DNA of 64,000 bases from Hexactinellida sp. DTS-2022 (Eukaryota > Porifera > Hexactinellida). This document shows positions 1-12,100 of this stretch, piece by piece; positions within the stretch are counted from its first letter, which is position 1; every line of letters begins with the position of its first letter. The notes beneath the pieces were generated by a model that was not told where the DNA came from, did not search any database, and saw only the letters and a list, made by a program, of their open reading frames with translations. The stretch spans positions 62,001 through 126,000 of the forward strand of contig JAPNXP010000012.1 in assembly GCA_028753945.1 (NCBI GenBank), in the 5' to 3' direction. Made by a program: the position numbers and the translations under genes.

Positions 1-1
1 G

Positions 2-1793
2 CTCGACCCGACTCTGACCAATCTGGAAGTGAAAGAGGAATTCGCGCGGTTCGGAGAGGTGATAGCAATCGCGTTCGACCGCAGGTGCGGCACGGCTATA
101 ATCCAGTTCGGCAACCGAGACGCGGCGACTTCTGTGTTCAAGCGGATGCGCGGCAAGGCGATCGGCCGCAACAAGATCCTGGTGGACTACGCCTCCCAGG
201 AGTGCAAGGACCTGTTCTACGAGCACCTCAAGAAGGTGGAGAAGGAGCGACAGAGCCTGAAGCGCTCCGAGAGCTTCGAAGACAAGCCCAAGCCCGTCCG
301 GCCCGCGCCGCAGCCGCAGCCGCAGCCCCGACACGGCAGCTTCCGCGGAAAGTACCGCGAGATAGACGAGCCCGACGAGTACAGCAAGGAGCTGCAGGAG
401 TTCAACAAGTACCAGAAGCGAGTCAAGGACTACCACCGCAAGAAGGAGCGCCCCGACGAGCACTGGCAGACCGTGGACGAGGCGAGCAGCAGCGGGGAGG
501 ACACGCCCGAGGGGGGCAAGGCGCCCAGACGGGACCGCGGGAAGAAGAAGCGACGCTCCTCCGGAAAGAAGGGACACGAGAACAGCGTCACCCCGGACAG
601 CGGGTCCTCCTCGGAGTCCGAGTCTAGCGACCACGTCTCCAAGAAGAACAAGCGCACCCCAAGTCCGCCCTTCGAGAAGAAGCCCAAGTACGCGCGGGAG
701 AAAGACATCTCTGACGAGGAGTCCCCGCGGCTGATCCGCAAGAACGACCACAGCCCGTTCCTGAACTCGAGCGCGAAGCTGCAGTTCTCCTCGGACGAGG
801 AGCTGGAGGACAAGAAGTACGCCAACAACAGTCCGCGCTCCCCGCCCTACATCGACAACGAGCCCAAGCCCGAGCCGATGGAGGTGGGGGACCACGCAGG
901 CAAGAAGACTAAGATCAGTCCCTATCTGGAGAGCCAAGGTAGGTTGTATCGCGTTTACGTGCTTTGCCTGTTTACTGTGTGCCGCAGACTCTGGGGAGTA
1001 CCGCCGCAAGCCGGAGAGCCGCGTCTCTGCCAAGCGCACCGGCGCCAGCCTCGCGGAGGACCTGTCTCGGGCCAAGCGGACCCGCAAGTCGCAGGAGGAG
1101 GCCGTGGAGGCGGAGGAGCGCAAGCGCCGCGAGCGCGAGGAGAAGGAGAAGAAGAAGCAGCGAAGGGAGCCCACCACGCCCTCTCCGGTCGCCCTCCCGC
1201 CGGGGCCCGACCCTGGCCCGCGCGACGCCCCGGTAGGCGACCAGCAGGTGTACGCGAGCGCCACCCAGCAGCAGCAACAACAGCAGACACAGGCGCTGAT
1301 GGATCTGCTCCGACGCTACCCCGTCATGTGGCAGGGGCACCTCTGTCTGAAGAACGACTCTGCGGCTGTACAGATGCACTTCCTGGCCGGGACCCTCAAG
1401 CTGGCCGAGTACGCGCTTCCGCAGACTCAGGTGGCGCAGCCCCCGCCCTCCCTCCGGATCTCACAGCGGATGCGACTGGACGCCACGCAGCTGGACGGCG
1501 TGGAGAAGCGACTGGAGAAGCAGAGCGACTACTGTCTGCTGCTCGCGCTGCCCTGCGGGAGGGACCCTCTGGACGTGCACCACCAGACCAAGACTCTACG
1601 GGAGTGTTTCATAAAGTACCTCAACACCAAGGATGCGGCTGGTATCATCAATGTGGCTAACTACGTAGTGCACATCTTCCCACCGTGCTCCTTCTCAGAG
1701 AAGCACCTCAAGGTGGCAGCTCCCGACCTGCTTAACAGCGCAGCCGACAGCGGACACCTTATGATACTAATCGTGTTAGCCAGCAAACCCTAG
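2..1793 (+). CDS. SPEN: SPEN/split-ends family protein, 3' part (RRM and SPOC domains)
   Basis: This is the downstream part of a nuclear transcriptional corepressor; the 5' end lies outside the window. Two exons fit: up to 938 and 988-1793, around a 49-nt GT-AG intron (939-987) in phase 1, which joins two open frames. The first 60 or so residues are an RRM whose start is cut off. A long charged, Ser/Lys/Glu-rich disordered stretch follows, then a seven-Gln run (about 1266-1289). The SPOC domain covers about 1314-1790, beginning RRYPVMWQG and containing CLLLALPCGRDP, both close to animal SPEN. In known SPEN proteins SPOC recruits SMRT/NCoR-type corepressors and the RRMs bind RNA. RBM15 shares the RRM-SPOC plan, but the long acidic linker fits SPEN better. 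Stop at 1791-1793. Confidence 0.88.
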
Positions 1794-3269
1794 CAGACCG
1801 GCTCAGTAAGTTTACATCCTATTATGGTCTTTCTTAGCTCTACTTAGTTACCTGGATTAGTATTAGCGTATTTTACAGAATGACACTGATCTCATGATAA
1901 TATGTATTGTTCTATTCTAACCAAGTGTTCTAGAATGTTCTATGGGATATTTAATTGGCTCAATTATTTGTTTTGGAGAGAGACTCTTGGAAATTTATTT
2001 ATTCCTCATTTGGTTTCTAATTTGGCATGAAGAACTCAAGATTTATTGCTTTGTTATATCAAATGATTAATTTTATGGATATTGTGATAGTAGAAGATAA
2101 GTGTCTCTAATTTTAGTCGAAATCTCTGATTTCTAGTTAACTTAAAGTTTTTATTCCATCAGTCATTTTTTGTTTTTTGAGAATTCTAGCAAGGAGTCTT
2201 AATTATCGGCAGTTCCATTTGTAGCTTGGTATTACAGCTCAGGTAATGTTTATACTGCAACTAGCTTTATATTCTATGAATGCTGCTATACTTGACACAT
2301 TGCCATTATTGCACCTCTGTTTCTGTTCATTTGGCGGATAGGGATGGCTCGAGGGGAGGAGGAGGCCATCTAAGTTTTAACAAATTTATGCCAACTAACT
2401 ACACAAATTATACTATAATTGAGACCATTTCACTAAGCTGCTTATTCCATAATCGAGTGCAAATCTATTAGATCCTATATAGCCATCTAACCGAACCACA
2501 ATATTCCAATAAGTACTACTGTTCCGTATATATAATACTCAACGAGTATATAAACTAGGTCCGGAGAAGCAGGGTTATCTGCAATTGTTTTTATATCCCC
2601 CTGCTTCACCATTTGACCTACTTTTTGCTATAAAATCCAAATGGGTTTGTTAGAACTTATAATAGAAAGATTGAGTGTCACATTTGATTTATTTCAGCCG
2701 CTGTTCCAGGTGTATGAGAGATGTGGCTATATTGGGTACTTCTTGGGTCCAATGTTACCATAGGTTTAGTTAAGATTTTCTTCGCCGGCACTTTATTATT
2801 ATGGTAAAATTTGTAAGGCACCATAATGGTATTTTTAGACATATACAGTATTGGTATAATTCATTAAAATGTGGCATTAAATGAAGGAGATGAAACCCAA
2901 AACCCAAACAGGGGTTTATCCAGGAATTTCTGGGCCACAAAATCTGGCCACACCCGGCACCTAAATCGAATCACACTGCAAGCACCTTGGCACCTAGATA
3001 AATCCCTGAACTGTACCCACTCCAAACCATTAGTTGCGTTTTGTTTATTCTTCCATCTAACTTGTGCATTGTTATGAACTCTACTTCCCTTTCAGCCATA
3101 TGAAATGGTTTATTTAAATGGCACTAGTTATACCCTATATGAGCCACACCACTGCACACACACCTGGAACAGTTTGTTATAGTATAATAGATTACGAAAT
3201 GTGATTTTCTCATAGGTCTCTTGGTTGAGTTGAGTTTATTCATTTCATTGCTCTAATTCTATATTAGTA
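1794..3269. other. AT-rich intergenic stretch with one foldback
   Basis: About 1.5 kb of AT-rich DNA between SPEN and the next gene. I see no convincing gene: the two open frames (2280-2471 and 2871-3077) are short, have no family resemblance, and the second begins with GTG. The piece 2880-3060 is richer in G/C than its surroundings and may be a decayed repeat. An imperfect hairpin sits at 2557-2619. Confidence 0.5.
2557..2619. repeat. Imperfect inverted repeat (foldback)
   Basis: The left arm starts AGGTC and ends GAAGCAGGG (2557-2574). The right arm reads CCCTGCTTC and ends GACCT (about 2598-2619). The arms pair over nine bases on the inner side and five on the outer side, with mismatches between, around a roughly 23-nt AT-rich loop. 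It could be a small foldback element or an RNA structure; nothing else supports a function. Confidence 0.45.
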
Positions 3270-4559
3270 ATGCGATTCGTTGTCAGAAGTCTCTCGAGCT
3301 ATGGAGTTTTGCAAACTTTATTTATTTGTTTATTTGCTGGTATTTGTTCATATTTATTATTTGTGACTCATAATGCTTCGCTCCATTTCCCAACGCACCG
3401 TTTATCTCTCAAAGCTCCATACAGATTTCCCCTCACCCAGAGGCTTTCTCCTTCCCCACACTGCGAAATATTACACCTCTTGACTTTATTCAGACACACC
3501 AGTAGATACCCGACTGCCAAGAACGTCGAGAAATTCTCTAATTTGCAATATAAGCTGATCAATATTTCTTTTACCCCCCAGTACGAATGGTTGGGGAACT
3601 GGACTAACCCCTTCTCTCTGGACAGGGCCGGAGAGCTCTCTCCCGCTGGAGAAAGAGAGGCTCGACTTATAGGGGAGAACTTCAGAAGGAGGTACCTGGA
3701 TTTGTTTGATCACTACTCCCCTCATCTCTTTCAGGTTAACTCGACCTATAAGAATAGAGCGTATGAGACTGCACAGGCGTTTCTAAATGGTGCGTTCGGA
3801 CCTAAATTCAAAGATAAATTCGAAATAACTCGAAACACAGAACAGGATCCTTTCTTGAGATTTTTCGACGCCTGCTTGAGGTACGATAAGAATATCCTCG
3901 AGAATGCGAGCAGAGAGGTGGAGCGGATGGAGAGCTCTTCAGAATTGGTAGAATTGGTTGGGAGGGTCAACAGTCGTCTCGGTACAAGCCTGTTCACTTT
4001 CTCAGACATACAAAGCCTATGGGGGATATGCTCTATGGAGTTTCTTGCTACTCGCACCTCCTCTTTCTGCGATATATTCTCTGATCGAGATTCTCAACTA
4101 ATGGAGTCCTTCTATGACCGCAGGGCCTTCCTCCTCAAGTCCAATGGCTACCCTATCAACGTTAAGATGTCCTGCGTTCTTTTGCGGCACATAGTCTCTC
4201 AGCTGCAGCTGGCTATGGACGGGGACGGGCTCAGGGCTGCCCTGTACTTCGCCCACGCAGAGACCCTCATTCCGCTCCTGGCTCTGCTCAATATCTCCAC
4301 GGACTCAGTGGTTATGGGGGACGCACGGTCTGCTCCAGATAGGGACTATGTGTTTGGCTTGTTGGTGCCGATGGGAGCAAACCTAGCTTTCAACCTGTTC
4401 CGCTGCGGCTCGAAGGAGGTGTGGCTATCTATTGCACTCAATGGAGAGTTGGTTTTGTTCGGACAGGATTCAAAAGGCTCAGTTTTGGTTTCTGAATTCT
4501 TTGAACTAACTCACTCCCTAATTGCTAGCTGCGATCTCGATTCTCTCTGTTCTATCTGA
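3270..4559 (+). CDS. MINPP1: Multiple inositol polyphosphate phosphatase-like protein (histidine phosphatase clade 2)
   Basis: A single exon of 429 residues. Residues about 14-33 are hydrophobic and act as a signal peptide or signal anchor, so the catalytic part should lie in the secretory pathway. Family members remove phosphates from InsP6 and lower inositol phosphates. The N-terminal catalytic motif is RHTSRYPT at 75-82, with the histidine and both arginines kept but the usual glycine of RHG replaced by threonine. The C-terminal motif HAET is at 329-332, the form typical of MINPP1. Several N-x-S/T sites (for example NIS, NWT, NST, NAS) support a luminal location. No ER-retention tetrapeptide is present at the end (SLCSI). 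It is slightly shorter than vertebrate MINPP1. Family placement is firm; activity is uncertain because of the altered motif. Confidence 0.8.
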   Translation: MRFVVRSLSSYGVLQTLFICLFAGICSYLLFVTHNASLHFPTHRLSLKAPYRFPLTQRLSPSPHCEILHLLTLFRHTSRYPTAKNVEKFSNLQYKLINISFTPQYEWLGNWTNPFSLDRAGELSPAGEREARLIGENFRRRYLDLFDHYSPHLFQVNSTYKNRAYETAQAFLNGAFGPKFKDKFEITRNTEQDPFLRFFDACLRYDKNILENASREVERMESSSELVELVGRVNSRLGTSLFTFSDIQSLWGICSMEFLATRTSSFCDIFSDRDSQLMESFYDRRAFLLKSNGYPINVKMSCVLLRHIVSQLQLAMDGDGLRAALYFAHAETLIPLLALLNISTDSVVMGDARSAPDRDYVFGLLVPMGANLAFNLFRCGSKEVWLSIALNGELVLFGQDSKGSVLVSEFFELTHSLIASCDLDSLCSI

Positions 4560-4903
4560 GAGAATATTTATTGTTGTTGCTTGTTGGACTTCTATACCAA
4601 CTGCTTCTTACTTGAATCTTAGATTCAGTTGTTGTTGTTTACCCTCTATCTTTTAGATTCTATTTAACTGATAGCTTAGTTTAGTGCAGAACATGGTTTG
4701 TAACAAAGGTAGTTGTTAGATAATTTCACGCTAAATGGGTATCTGGTGAGTTGTACGAATTCCGCATTATAATTACCTGTGTATGTTAACTCCTTATAAG
4801 CTTAAGTTGTATCTCATAGATGGCATACTCCTGTTTCCACTTGGCTAATCTATGCTTTGGTGCCTTTAGCATCTTTGCAGAGGCCGCTCTGTGAGCACGC
4901 TTG
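4560..4903. other. Intergenic region upstream of the FAM194-like gene
   Basis: AT-rich, with no gene seen. A pyrimidine-rich stretch ending in CAG at about 4880 could be a splice acceptor for a 5' untranslated exon of the next gene, but this cannot be confirmed from sequence alone. Confidence 0.4.
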
Positions 4904-7900
4904 ATGAGCATCAGACTGCCGCAGGCCGAGAACAAAACTTTCTTCTATTCCCAGAAGCAGAGGCGCCCCGCGCACCGGAGAAAGAGAACCGAGGAGGAGC
5001 TCAGAGCTATTTTCGGAGACAGAACTTCCATTCGCTTTCAGTTAGCGCCGAACTCTAACAGGGTTGCCATCAGCAGATCCGACCGCCCCGTCTCATCTGT
5101 CTCTTCCTCTTCGGGCCGCACGCGCACGCACTCCCAGTCGGAAGACAAGGCCGTCAGTAAGACTCCCGTTAGGAACAGCAGAAAGTCCCTCGTGCCCGCT
5201 CTGCCGCCCATCCGCAAGCCCAGTGGAGCCATCGCCATAGCAGAGGAGTTCGATCTGTCCGTCTCGGAGACCAACATCCTGCTGCAAGCCGAGCAAGAGA
5301 AGGAAGAGAGCCTACAGGCCATCCTCACATTCCAAGAGGCCAAGTTCGCCGCTACGGGCATCCTATCCCAGCTGAGCGTGTACCTGTCTCGCAAGCTTCC
5401 CAGCGGAGAGGAGCTGCTGTCCCAAACTCTCATTCGGAGCTTGCAGCTGGGGTTCACAGACCTCTCTAGAAACGTCACGGTGCCCACCAAGCAGTGGCAG
5501 ACAGACTACTACGTCGATAACGACACAGGAAGGCCTTTCAAGAAGCACCCCCGCTCCATCCTGAAACAGCTGAGGAGCATGAAGCGACAGATCGACTCGA
5601 AGAAGGCTGCCAAGAAGACTTCTTTCTTAGAAGCGAAATCAGACTTCAGCACCACAGGTAACCTCCCATTAACCCGGTGGAGTCTGTAGGACTTATGGCG
5701 CTCCTTTCTAGCTAGCGACCAGTCGGATGGCGAGGAGAACAAGCACCCAGCGATCCACTACGGTACCCCGAAGACCCGCGCGGAGAAACAGCCCTACACA
5801 GCCAAGCCAGACGCGACCAGCGGCCCCAAGAAGAAGCCGTCCACTCAGCTGGTGGACCCCTCCAAGATAGAACTGACCGCAGATAACGTAGTCGTGGACG
5901 TGGAGGCAGCCGCCTTGTTCCACCCGGGCGGCGGGACGCTCACCTTCTCGCTGAACCCAGCCACCTGCAGCGACGAGTCCTGGATCGTGTTCCCGGCCGA
6001 GGAGGAGGACCCGGAGCGACACACCCTGATAGAGCTCGCCAAGGAGCGCCTCAAGGCCGCCATCAAGAGCAAGAAGGACCTGCAGATCCAGGCGCAGCAG
6101 CGACAGGCGGACGGGCCGCTGGAGCTGCGCTACTACGGAGAGAGACACATGCCCGCTAAGCTCAGGGCCAGGAAGATAACGCACCCCTACGCGACCCTCT
6201 CCTCCAACTTCGTGATCACGCTACAGCAAGAGGACGAGACGCAGGCTGATGAGAACGAGGCTTTCAAGAGAAAGAAGTTCACCCTTACTCTCCCGGACAG
6301 CTCCTCCACCTGGTTCTACCCGTCCGGGCGCATCGCCCTGCAGGTGAGCAGGGGCTCGCACGCGCACAAGTCTCCCTACGTCACGCTCTTCACGGACAAC
6401 GAGCAGAGCTCCATGGCGGCCTCTTTCACGCCCAACGGCAGCGGCTGCTGCTACCACGAGAACGGGTACCTGAGTCTGAGGTACGACCTGGAGGGCGGGG
6501 TGCTGATGGACAAGCGGGGCTGGATAGAGCGGAAGTGGGCCTGGCCCGCCTGCAACATGAAGCTGCCCACTTCCATAGCGCTACAGCTGAACCCTTGTTT
6601 CTCTCTGCGCTGCACCAGCCAGGCCAGCGTGCTGCTGGTCTTCAAATGCAACGGCGAGTGCACCAGCACCAATGTCGGGTTCGTGCAGGAGCAGCGGGAG
6701 GCCGAGCTGTCCGTGTCAGTCCTCCCGGCAACCTCGTCTCTTGTGCCCTCCCAGCGGCGCAAGCGCTCCAGGAAGCGCAACAAGCACATTCTGGACGACA
6801 GCATCGACAAGTTCGACATTGATCTGAGCATCGCAGAGTTTCTGGTGTACAAGGAGAGGATCCGGGATCTGGTCAACGACTGGCTGGAGTTTTATCGAGT
6901 GGCGCTTAAGATAAGCGCCCCAGCCCCCCTGCCCAGGTCCCCCTCCCCTGAGTTCGGCAGGTACCACAGGCCGACCCCTGTCATCTGGAACTTCTCCACC
7001 CCGCCCCCTAACATTCCTGTCGGCGGCACCAGCAGACAGAGCAGCCGCCCGCAGTCCCGAGCCAGCGGCTTCCCCGCTATGTACGGACTCGCTATGAGCA
7101 CCGATGGGGCCCTGGATCATTCTAGAATCTACAGTCCGGACCCGCTGGCCGCTAGCATGGGTGTCACCGAGTTCCTGCCCGCCAGAGAGGAGCTCGCGTC
7201 AGACCGGAGGTCTCCGTCTCACTCCCTGCAGAGGAGGAACCTGCTGGAGCCCATCGCCAGGAACTGCTGCCCCGGCGCCCTCAGAGAGTCCCTGCTCACC
7301 CGCGCGCTGCAGGAGAACAAGTGCGCCTGCGACCGGAAGCAGAAGCGCAGGATCCCCAGCATCAGCGACGTGGAGTTCGACACCTTTATCAAGGCCCACC
7401 TGCCCCCTGGCCAGCTGTGCGTGGTGTGCATCTACTCCAGCAAAATCCCCAGCTCGTTCGTGTCCGAGGTGATGCTGAACACGCTGCACTACCAGAAGAA
7501 CAAGTACAGAGCCGCCCCCTGCATAGACTCGGACGGAGACGCGTACCGCCTCTTCAAGTACGACCTCGCCACTGTCGCCGACGAGACCAGCGGGGGCGTG
7601 TCTCTGCTGGTGGAGAGACACAAGGCGGAGCCCGGCATGTTCTTCATGTACCTGGCAGGCAGGCTCGTGTTCGCAGACTTCGTTTTCAATGGGTACGGGA
7701 ACGCTCAGAAGGATTTCTCCAAGCAAGTCAGGAATTCGTTCCGCCAGGCCAGAGCTGGGGAGTACCTCCCTGACGAATTCAAGTTCTCTTCCATTCCGAA
7801 GCGCGTCCCTTCTCTCAGTCTCCCTCTCTTCTCCCACGCGTCCGTTAAAGCCGCGCCGGACTCCGTTAACCTCAGCGACAGCGGAGTCACACTCGGCTCC

Positions 7901-7951
7901 CTCTTCTCCTTCCAGGACACCCACGGCCGCAAGCTCGGGACTCTAGCCTAA
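4904..7951 (+). CDS. FAM194-domain protein, glutamate-rich protein 6 (ERICH6)-like
   Basis: Two exons, 4904-5657 and 5712-7951, with a 54-nt GT-AG intron (5658-5711, phase 1) give about 997 residues. The open frame extends one codon upstream as TTG, so the ATG at 4904 is chosen as start. The first 250 residues are basic and Ser-rich. The central part (about 400-560) matches the FAM194 domain, with WFYPSGRIALQVS and a Trp/Cys-rich beta-strand pattern. A basic cluster (RRKRSRKR) precedes a helical segment. The last 250 residues hold a second conserved block starting around LCVVCIYSSK with FFMYLAGRLVFADF, also found in ERICH6-type proteins. The family's biochemical role is not established; testis or cilia-linked expression is a guess from memory. 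It lies between a phosphatase and a sulfotransferase gene with no shared theme. Confidence 0.7.
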
Positions 7952-8141
7952 GTTCTATTTTCAATTCCTTCCTTTTGTACCCACCTAATTACACTGTATA
8001 ATGTATTATATATTTTTACTTTGTTACCTCATTTATATTTTATATTGACTTGAATTAAATTATATTTATTCCAACCTATTCTTCAACTCTTATCCTCTTA
8101 ACTACCGTATCTTACCGCTTGTTCCGCTCTTATTTAGCTAA

Positions 8142-9026
8142 ATGGCAGACAACATAAAGCGTCCTAACTACATGCAGTACCAGGGGCGCTACTTCCCCCC
8201 TACCTCCCCAGAGTGGTTCGACTATTTGGTTAACAAGTTCGTCCCTCGAGACTCGGACATATTCCTGTCCACCTACCCGCGCTCAGGCACCACCTGGCTG
8301 ACGAACATCCTCTACATGCTCAAGCACAAGCAGAAGGTAGACGGGCCTATTAACGCATCGATTCCGTTCGTTATTTTCCCTCAGTTCGCCTCCGCTCCGG
8401 GGCCTGACTCTCCGCCGGTTCTGAAACCCGAATTCGAGAACATTCCTGCGCCCCGCATCCTCAAGACGCACCTCCCCTGGGACCTGGTCCCCAAGAGCCC
8501 CCACTGCAAGTACATCTACTGCTACCGGAACCCGAAGGACGTGCTGGTCTCGTTCCACCTGCACACCACGGGGTCCCTGGGCCACGCGTACGACGGGACT
8601 CTCTCGGAGTTCCTGGAGCTGTTCCTGCGGGGGGAGGTGGAGTACGGGAGCTGGTGGGAACACGTGCTGGGCTGGTGGCAGTGCAGGGACAGCCCCAACA
8701 CGCTGGTGCTCTCATACGAGCAGCTGCAGAGCAACTTCAAGGAGAAGGTATACCAGCTGGCCGCCTTCACGGGCCTGGAGCTTACGGAGGAGCTGTACCA
8801 GCTGATTGAAAAGGAGAGCTCAGTGGTGGCTATGAAGTCAAACGAGTTCGTTAGTAAGAAGGCCGCACCGGTAAAGCCCGGCGAGGATTTTGCGCACGTT
8901 CGCAAGGGGGTAGTGGGGGACTGGAAGCGGGTGCTAACAGCTGAGCAGAACAAGGCTATGGACGAGATGATAGCGAGCAAGCTCAGCGGCGTCTCTCTGC
9001 GAGACGAGCTCGTGTTCGAGCTTTAG
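8142..9026 (+). CDS. Cytosolic sulfotransferase (SULT1-like)
   Basis: A single exon of 294 residues, the normal length for cytosolic SULTs, which transfer sulfate from PAPS to hydroxyl or amine groups of small molecules. The PAPS-binding loop is TYPRSGTTW (residues 44-52). The catalytic base is H110 in LKTHLPWDLVP. The 3'-phosphate motif is YCYRNPKDVLVSF (126-138), and the C-terminal signature RKGVVGDWKR is present. The KxxxTVxxxE-type dimer motif region just after it reads less typically. There is no signal peptide or membrane segment, so it is cytosolic. Substrate cannot be predicted. It starts only 190 nt after the previous stop and ends 79 nt before IFT122, so the flanking promoters must be very short. 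Confidence 0.9.
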   Translation: MADNIKRPNYMQYQGRYFPPTSPEWFDYLVNKFVPRDSDIFLSTYPRSGTTWLTNILYMLKHKQKVDGPINASIPFVIFPQFASAPGPDSPPVLKPEFENIPAPRILKTHLPWDLVPKSPHCKYIYCYRNPKDVLVSFHLHTTGSLGHAYDGTLSEFLELFLRGEVEYGSWWEHVLGWWQCRDSPNTLVLSYEQLQSNFKEKVYQLAAFTGLELTEELYQLIEKESSVVAMKSNEFVSKKAAPVKPGEDFAHVRKGVVGDWKRVLTAEQNKAMDEMIASKLSGVSLRDELVFEL

Positions 9027-9105
9027 TTGATCTTGGTTCTTGGATGGATTTGTTGGATTTCGAGTATTTATATTGTTTGTGTTTGTTTTAGCAACAGCTG
9101 AATAG

Positions 9106-12100
9106 ATGCGTGCTCACCAGGTGTGGGTGGATCAAGTGCGGGACAAGGACAACGTCCCCCAGCCCGTCTACTGCACCGTGTTCAGTCCGGACGGAGCCCG
9201 ACTGCTCGCAGCTGTTGGCCACAGAATCCTAGCGTACAACAGCGCGGACGGCGTGTTGGAGGACTCTCTGAGGGGCCACAAGGGGACCGTGTTCTGTCTG
9301 GCCTACTCGCCTGTCGGGAACAGGTTCGCCTCGGGCGGGGCGGACAAGACGGTTGTGATCTGGACGCACGAGATGGAGGGCGTGCTCAAGTTCACTCACA
9401 ACGAGAGCATCCAGGCGCTGGCCTACAACCCGGTCACTCTGCAGCTGGCCTCCTGCAGCACGCAGGACTTCGGGCTGTGGTGCGGCGAGCAGAAGAACGT
9501 GGTCAAGAGCAAGCTGCCCGCTCGCGCCACTTGCTGCGCGTGGACGCACGACGGACAGTACCTGGCCATCGGGCTCTACTCGGGCGTGGTGTCGGTGAGA
9601 CAGCGCAGCGGGGACGAGAAGGTGAGCATCCAGAGGCCCGGGGGACACCCGGTGTGGTGTCTCTCCTGGAGCCCCTCCTACGGGGACCAGTACGGGATCC
9701 TGACTGTGGGGGACTGGGGACAGAGGCTCTCCTTCTACCAGCTGAACGGACGCCAGATCGGGAAGGACAGGAACCTGGGGTTCGACCCCTGCACCCTCTC
9801 CTACTTCTCCCACGGAGAGTTCATCCTCGTGTCGGGCTCTAACAAGGAGCTCACGCTCTGCTCGCGGGAGGGCATAAAGCTGACCTCCATCACGAGCGAG
9901 GACTCGTGGGTGTGGTCAGCAGCCGGCCACCCCGAGCAGCTGAACGCGGTTGTTGGCACTAACGACGGGACGATTGCCTTCTACTCCGTGAGCATCAGCA
10001 TGGTGCACGGGCTGTACAGAGACCGCTATGCTTACAGGGAGAACCTCACAGACGTGGTGGTGCAGCACCTAATCACCGACCAGGTTGTGAAGATAAAGTG
10101 TCGCGATATGGTGAGGAGAGTCGCGATATACAAGCAGAGGCTGGCGGTGGTGCTGGCCGAACAGCTGATCGTGTACGAGCTCGTGGGAGAGGACCCGAGC
10201 AGCGACATGGACTACAAAGTGAAGGATCGGATCCTGAAGAAGTTCGACTGCAGCCTGCTGGTGATCTGCTCCCAGCACGTGGTGCTCTGTCAGGAGGACC
10301 GTCTGCATCTGGTGGGATTCGCAGGGGAGCAAGTGCGGCACTGGCAGCTGGACTCTGTGGTCCGGTACATCAAGGTTATAGGGGGGCCGTCCGGCAGGGA
10401 GGGACTCTTGGTTGGGCTGAAGAATGGACAGGTTTTGAAGCTGTTCGTGAACTCGCCGTTCCCAGTGCAGCTGCTGACGCACCACTCGCCCGTACGCTGC
10501 GTGGACCTTAACCTGGACCAGAACAAGCTGGCCGTGGTGGACGAGAGCAACACCTGCTCCGTGTACCAGACCGCCACCGGCGAGCTGCTCTCCCAGGACC
10601 CGGACGCGACCAGCGTGGCCTGGAACTCGCACCACCCAGACCTGCTCTGCTACTCGGGCACGGGGTGGGTCTACATCAAGACAGGCTCCTTTCCCTCCAA
10701 CAAGCAGAAAGGACAGGGGTTCGTGGTAGGGTTCACAGGCACCAAGGTGTACGCCCTCAAGCTGTTCTCGGTCCAGACTATCGAGGTGCCCCTCTCCTCC
10801 TCCATGCACCAGTACCTGGACAAGAGGGACTTTAAGGCCGCATACCAGATCGCCACGCTGGGAGTCACGGAGTCCGACTGGAGGAATCTGGCGCAGACCT
10901 CCCTCACCGCTCTCGACTTTGAAGTCGCGAGGAAGTCCTTCATCCGCGTGAGGGACCTGCACTACCTGGAGCTGCTGGGGTCCATCGAGGAGCGGATTTC
11001 CCGCGGAGAGCGCAACAACAGTCTCTTCCTGGGGGACATCAACGCGTACCAGAAGAACTTCCAGGAGGCAGCCAAGCTGTATAAGAAGAGCGGACACCCG
11101 GGGAAGGCCATGGACCTGTTCACGGACTTGCGGCAGTTCGATTTCGCGAAAGAGTTCTTGGCTGAGAGCGACGCGGAGCACGTGAAGCAGCTGATCGAGA
11201 AACAAGCTGACTGGTGCGAGACCATTAACGATCCGAAGACCGCCTGCGACATCTACACCGCCGCCGGGGAGTACGAGCGCGCTATCGACCTGATGGCGAA
11301 GCACGGCTGGGCCGACAAGCTGGCCGAGCTGGGCCGCAAGCTGGACAAGGCCTCCTTCGAGTCAGTGCTGCAGCGCATAGCCGAGGTGCTGCGACAGATG
11401 CAGCAGTTCGTGCTGGCAGTGGAGGTGCTCAACAAGCTGGGACACACGCGCAGCCTCGTCAGACTGTTCGTGGACAGCCAGCAGTGGGAGGAGGCGCTCC
11501 CGCTGGCAGAGAGCCACTCGGAGCTCAAGGACGAGGTGTACCTGCCGTACGCCACCTGGCTGGCGGAGCACGACCGCTTCGACGAGGCGCAGGAAGCCTT
11601 CAATAAGGCCGGGCGTCAGAGCGAGGCCACCGAGGTCCTGCGTCAGCTGACGGAGAACGCGGTGGAAGAGAAGCGGTTCGACGACGCGAGCTACTACCTG
11701 TGGCTGGTGAGCCGGTCGGTGCTGGACCGGTACTCGCAGGAGCCCGAGGAGGCGCGCGAGCAGCTGGGCCCGGGGATAGCGGCCGAGTTCCGGCGCTCCA
11801 TCCGGCTCTCGGAGCTGTACCACGCGTACCACTTCGTGCACACCTTCACCGTGCAGCCCTTCACCAGCCTGATGCCGGAGACCCTGTTCAACATCGCCCG
11901 CTACCTCGCGCACGCGCTGGGGGGGCCTGCGCCAGAGGCGGACTCTCCCGGGATCTCTAAGGCTAACATTATGTACACGCTGGCCAGACAGGGGAAGGCC
12001 GTGGAGGCGTACAAACTCTCCAGACACGCGTTCGAGGAGCTGCAAGGGCTGGTGGTGCCGAGGAGGTTCCAGGAGATAATAGACTTCGGTTGCCTAACTA

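Noticed and set aside
29-1660. Single 543-residue frame through the SPEN intron
   Set aside because: After 938 it reads through the intron into Arg/Ala/Pro-rich frame-shifted sequence. The spliced version restores a proper SPOC domain.
2871-3077. 68-residue frame after SPEN
   Set aside because: It starts with GTG, has no domain or context, and may be part of an old repeat.
4613-4628. Short palindrome TGAATCT-T-AGATTCA
   Set aside because: It is seven-base arms with a one-base spacer in AT-rich DNA; such palindromes are expected by chance.
10069-11304. 411-residue minus-strand open frame inside IFT122
   Set aside because: It is the antisense shadow of a G/C-ending-codon gene; the product is Leu/Val/His/Arg-rich without domains, and the plus-strand IFT122 frame is certain.
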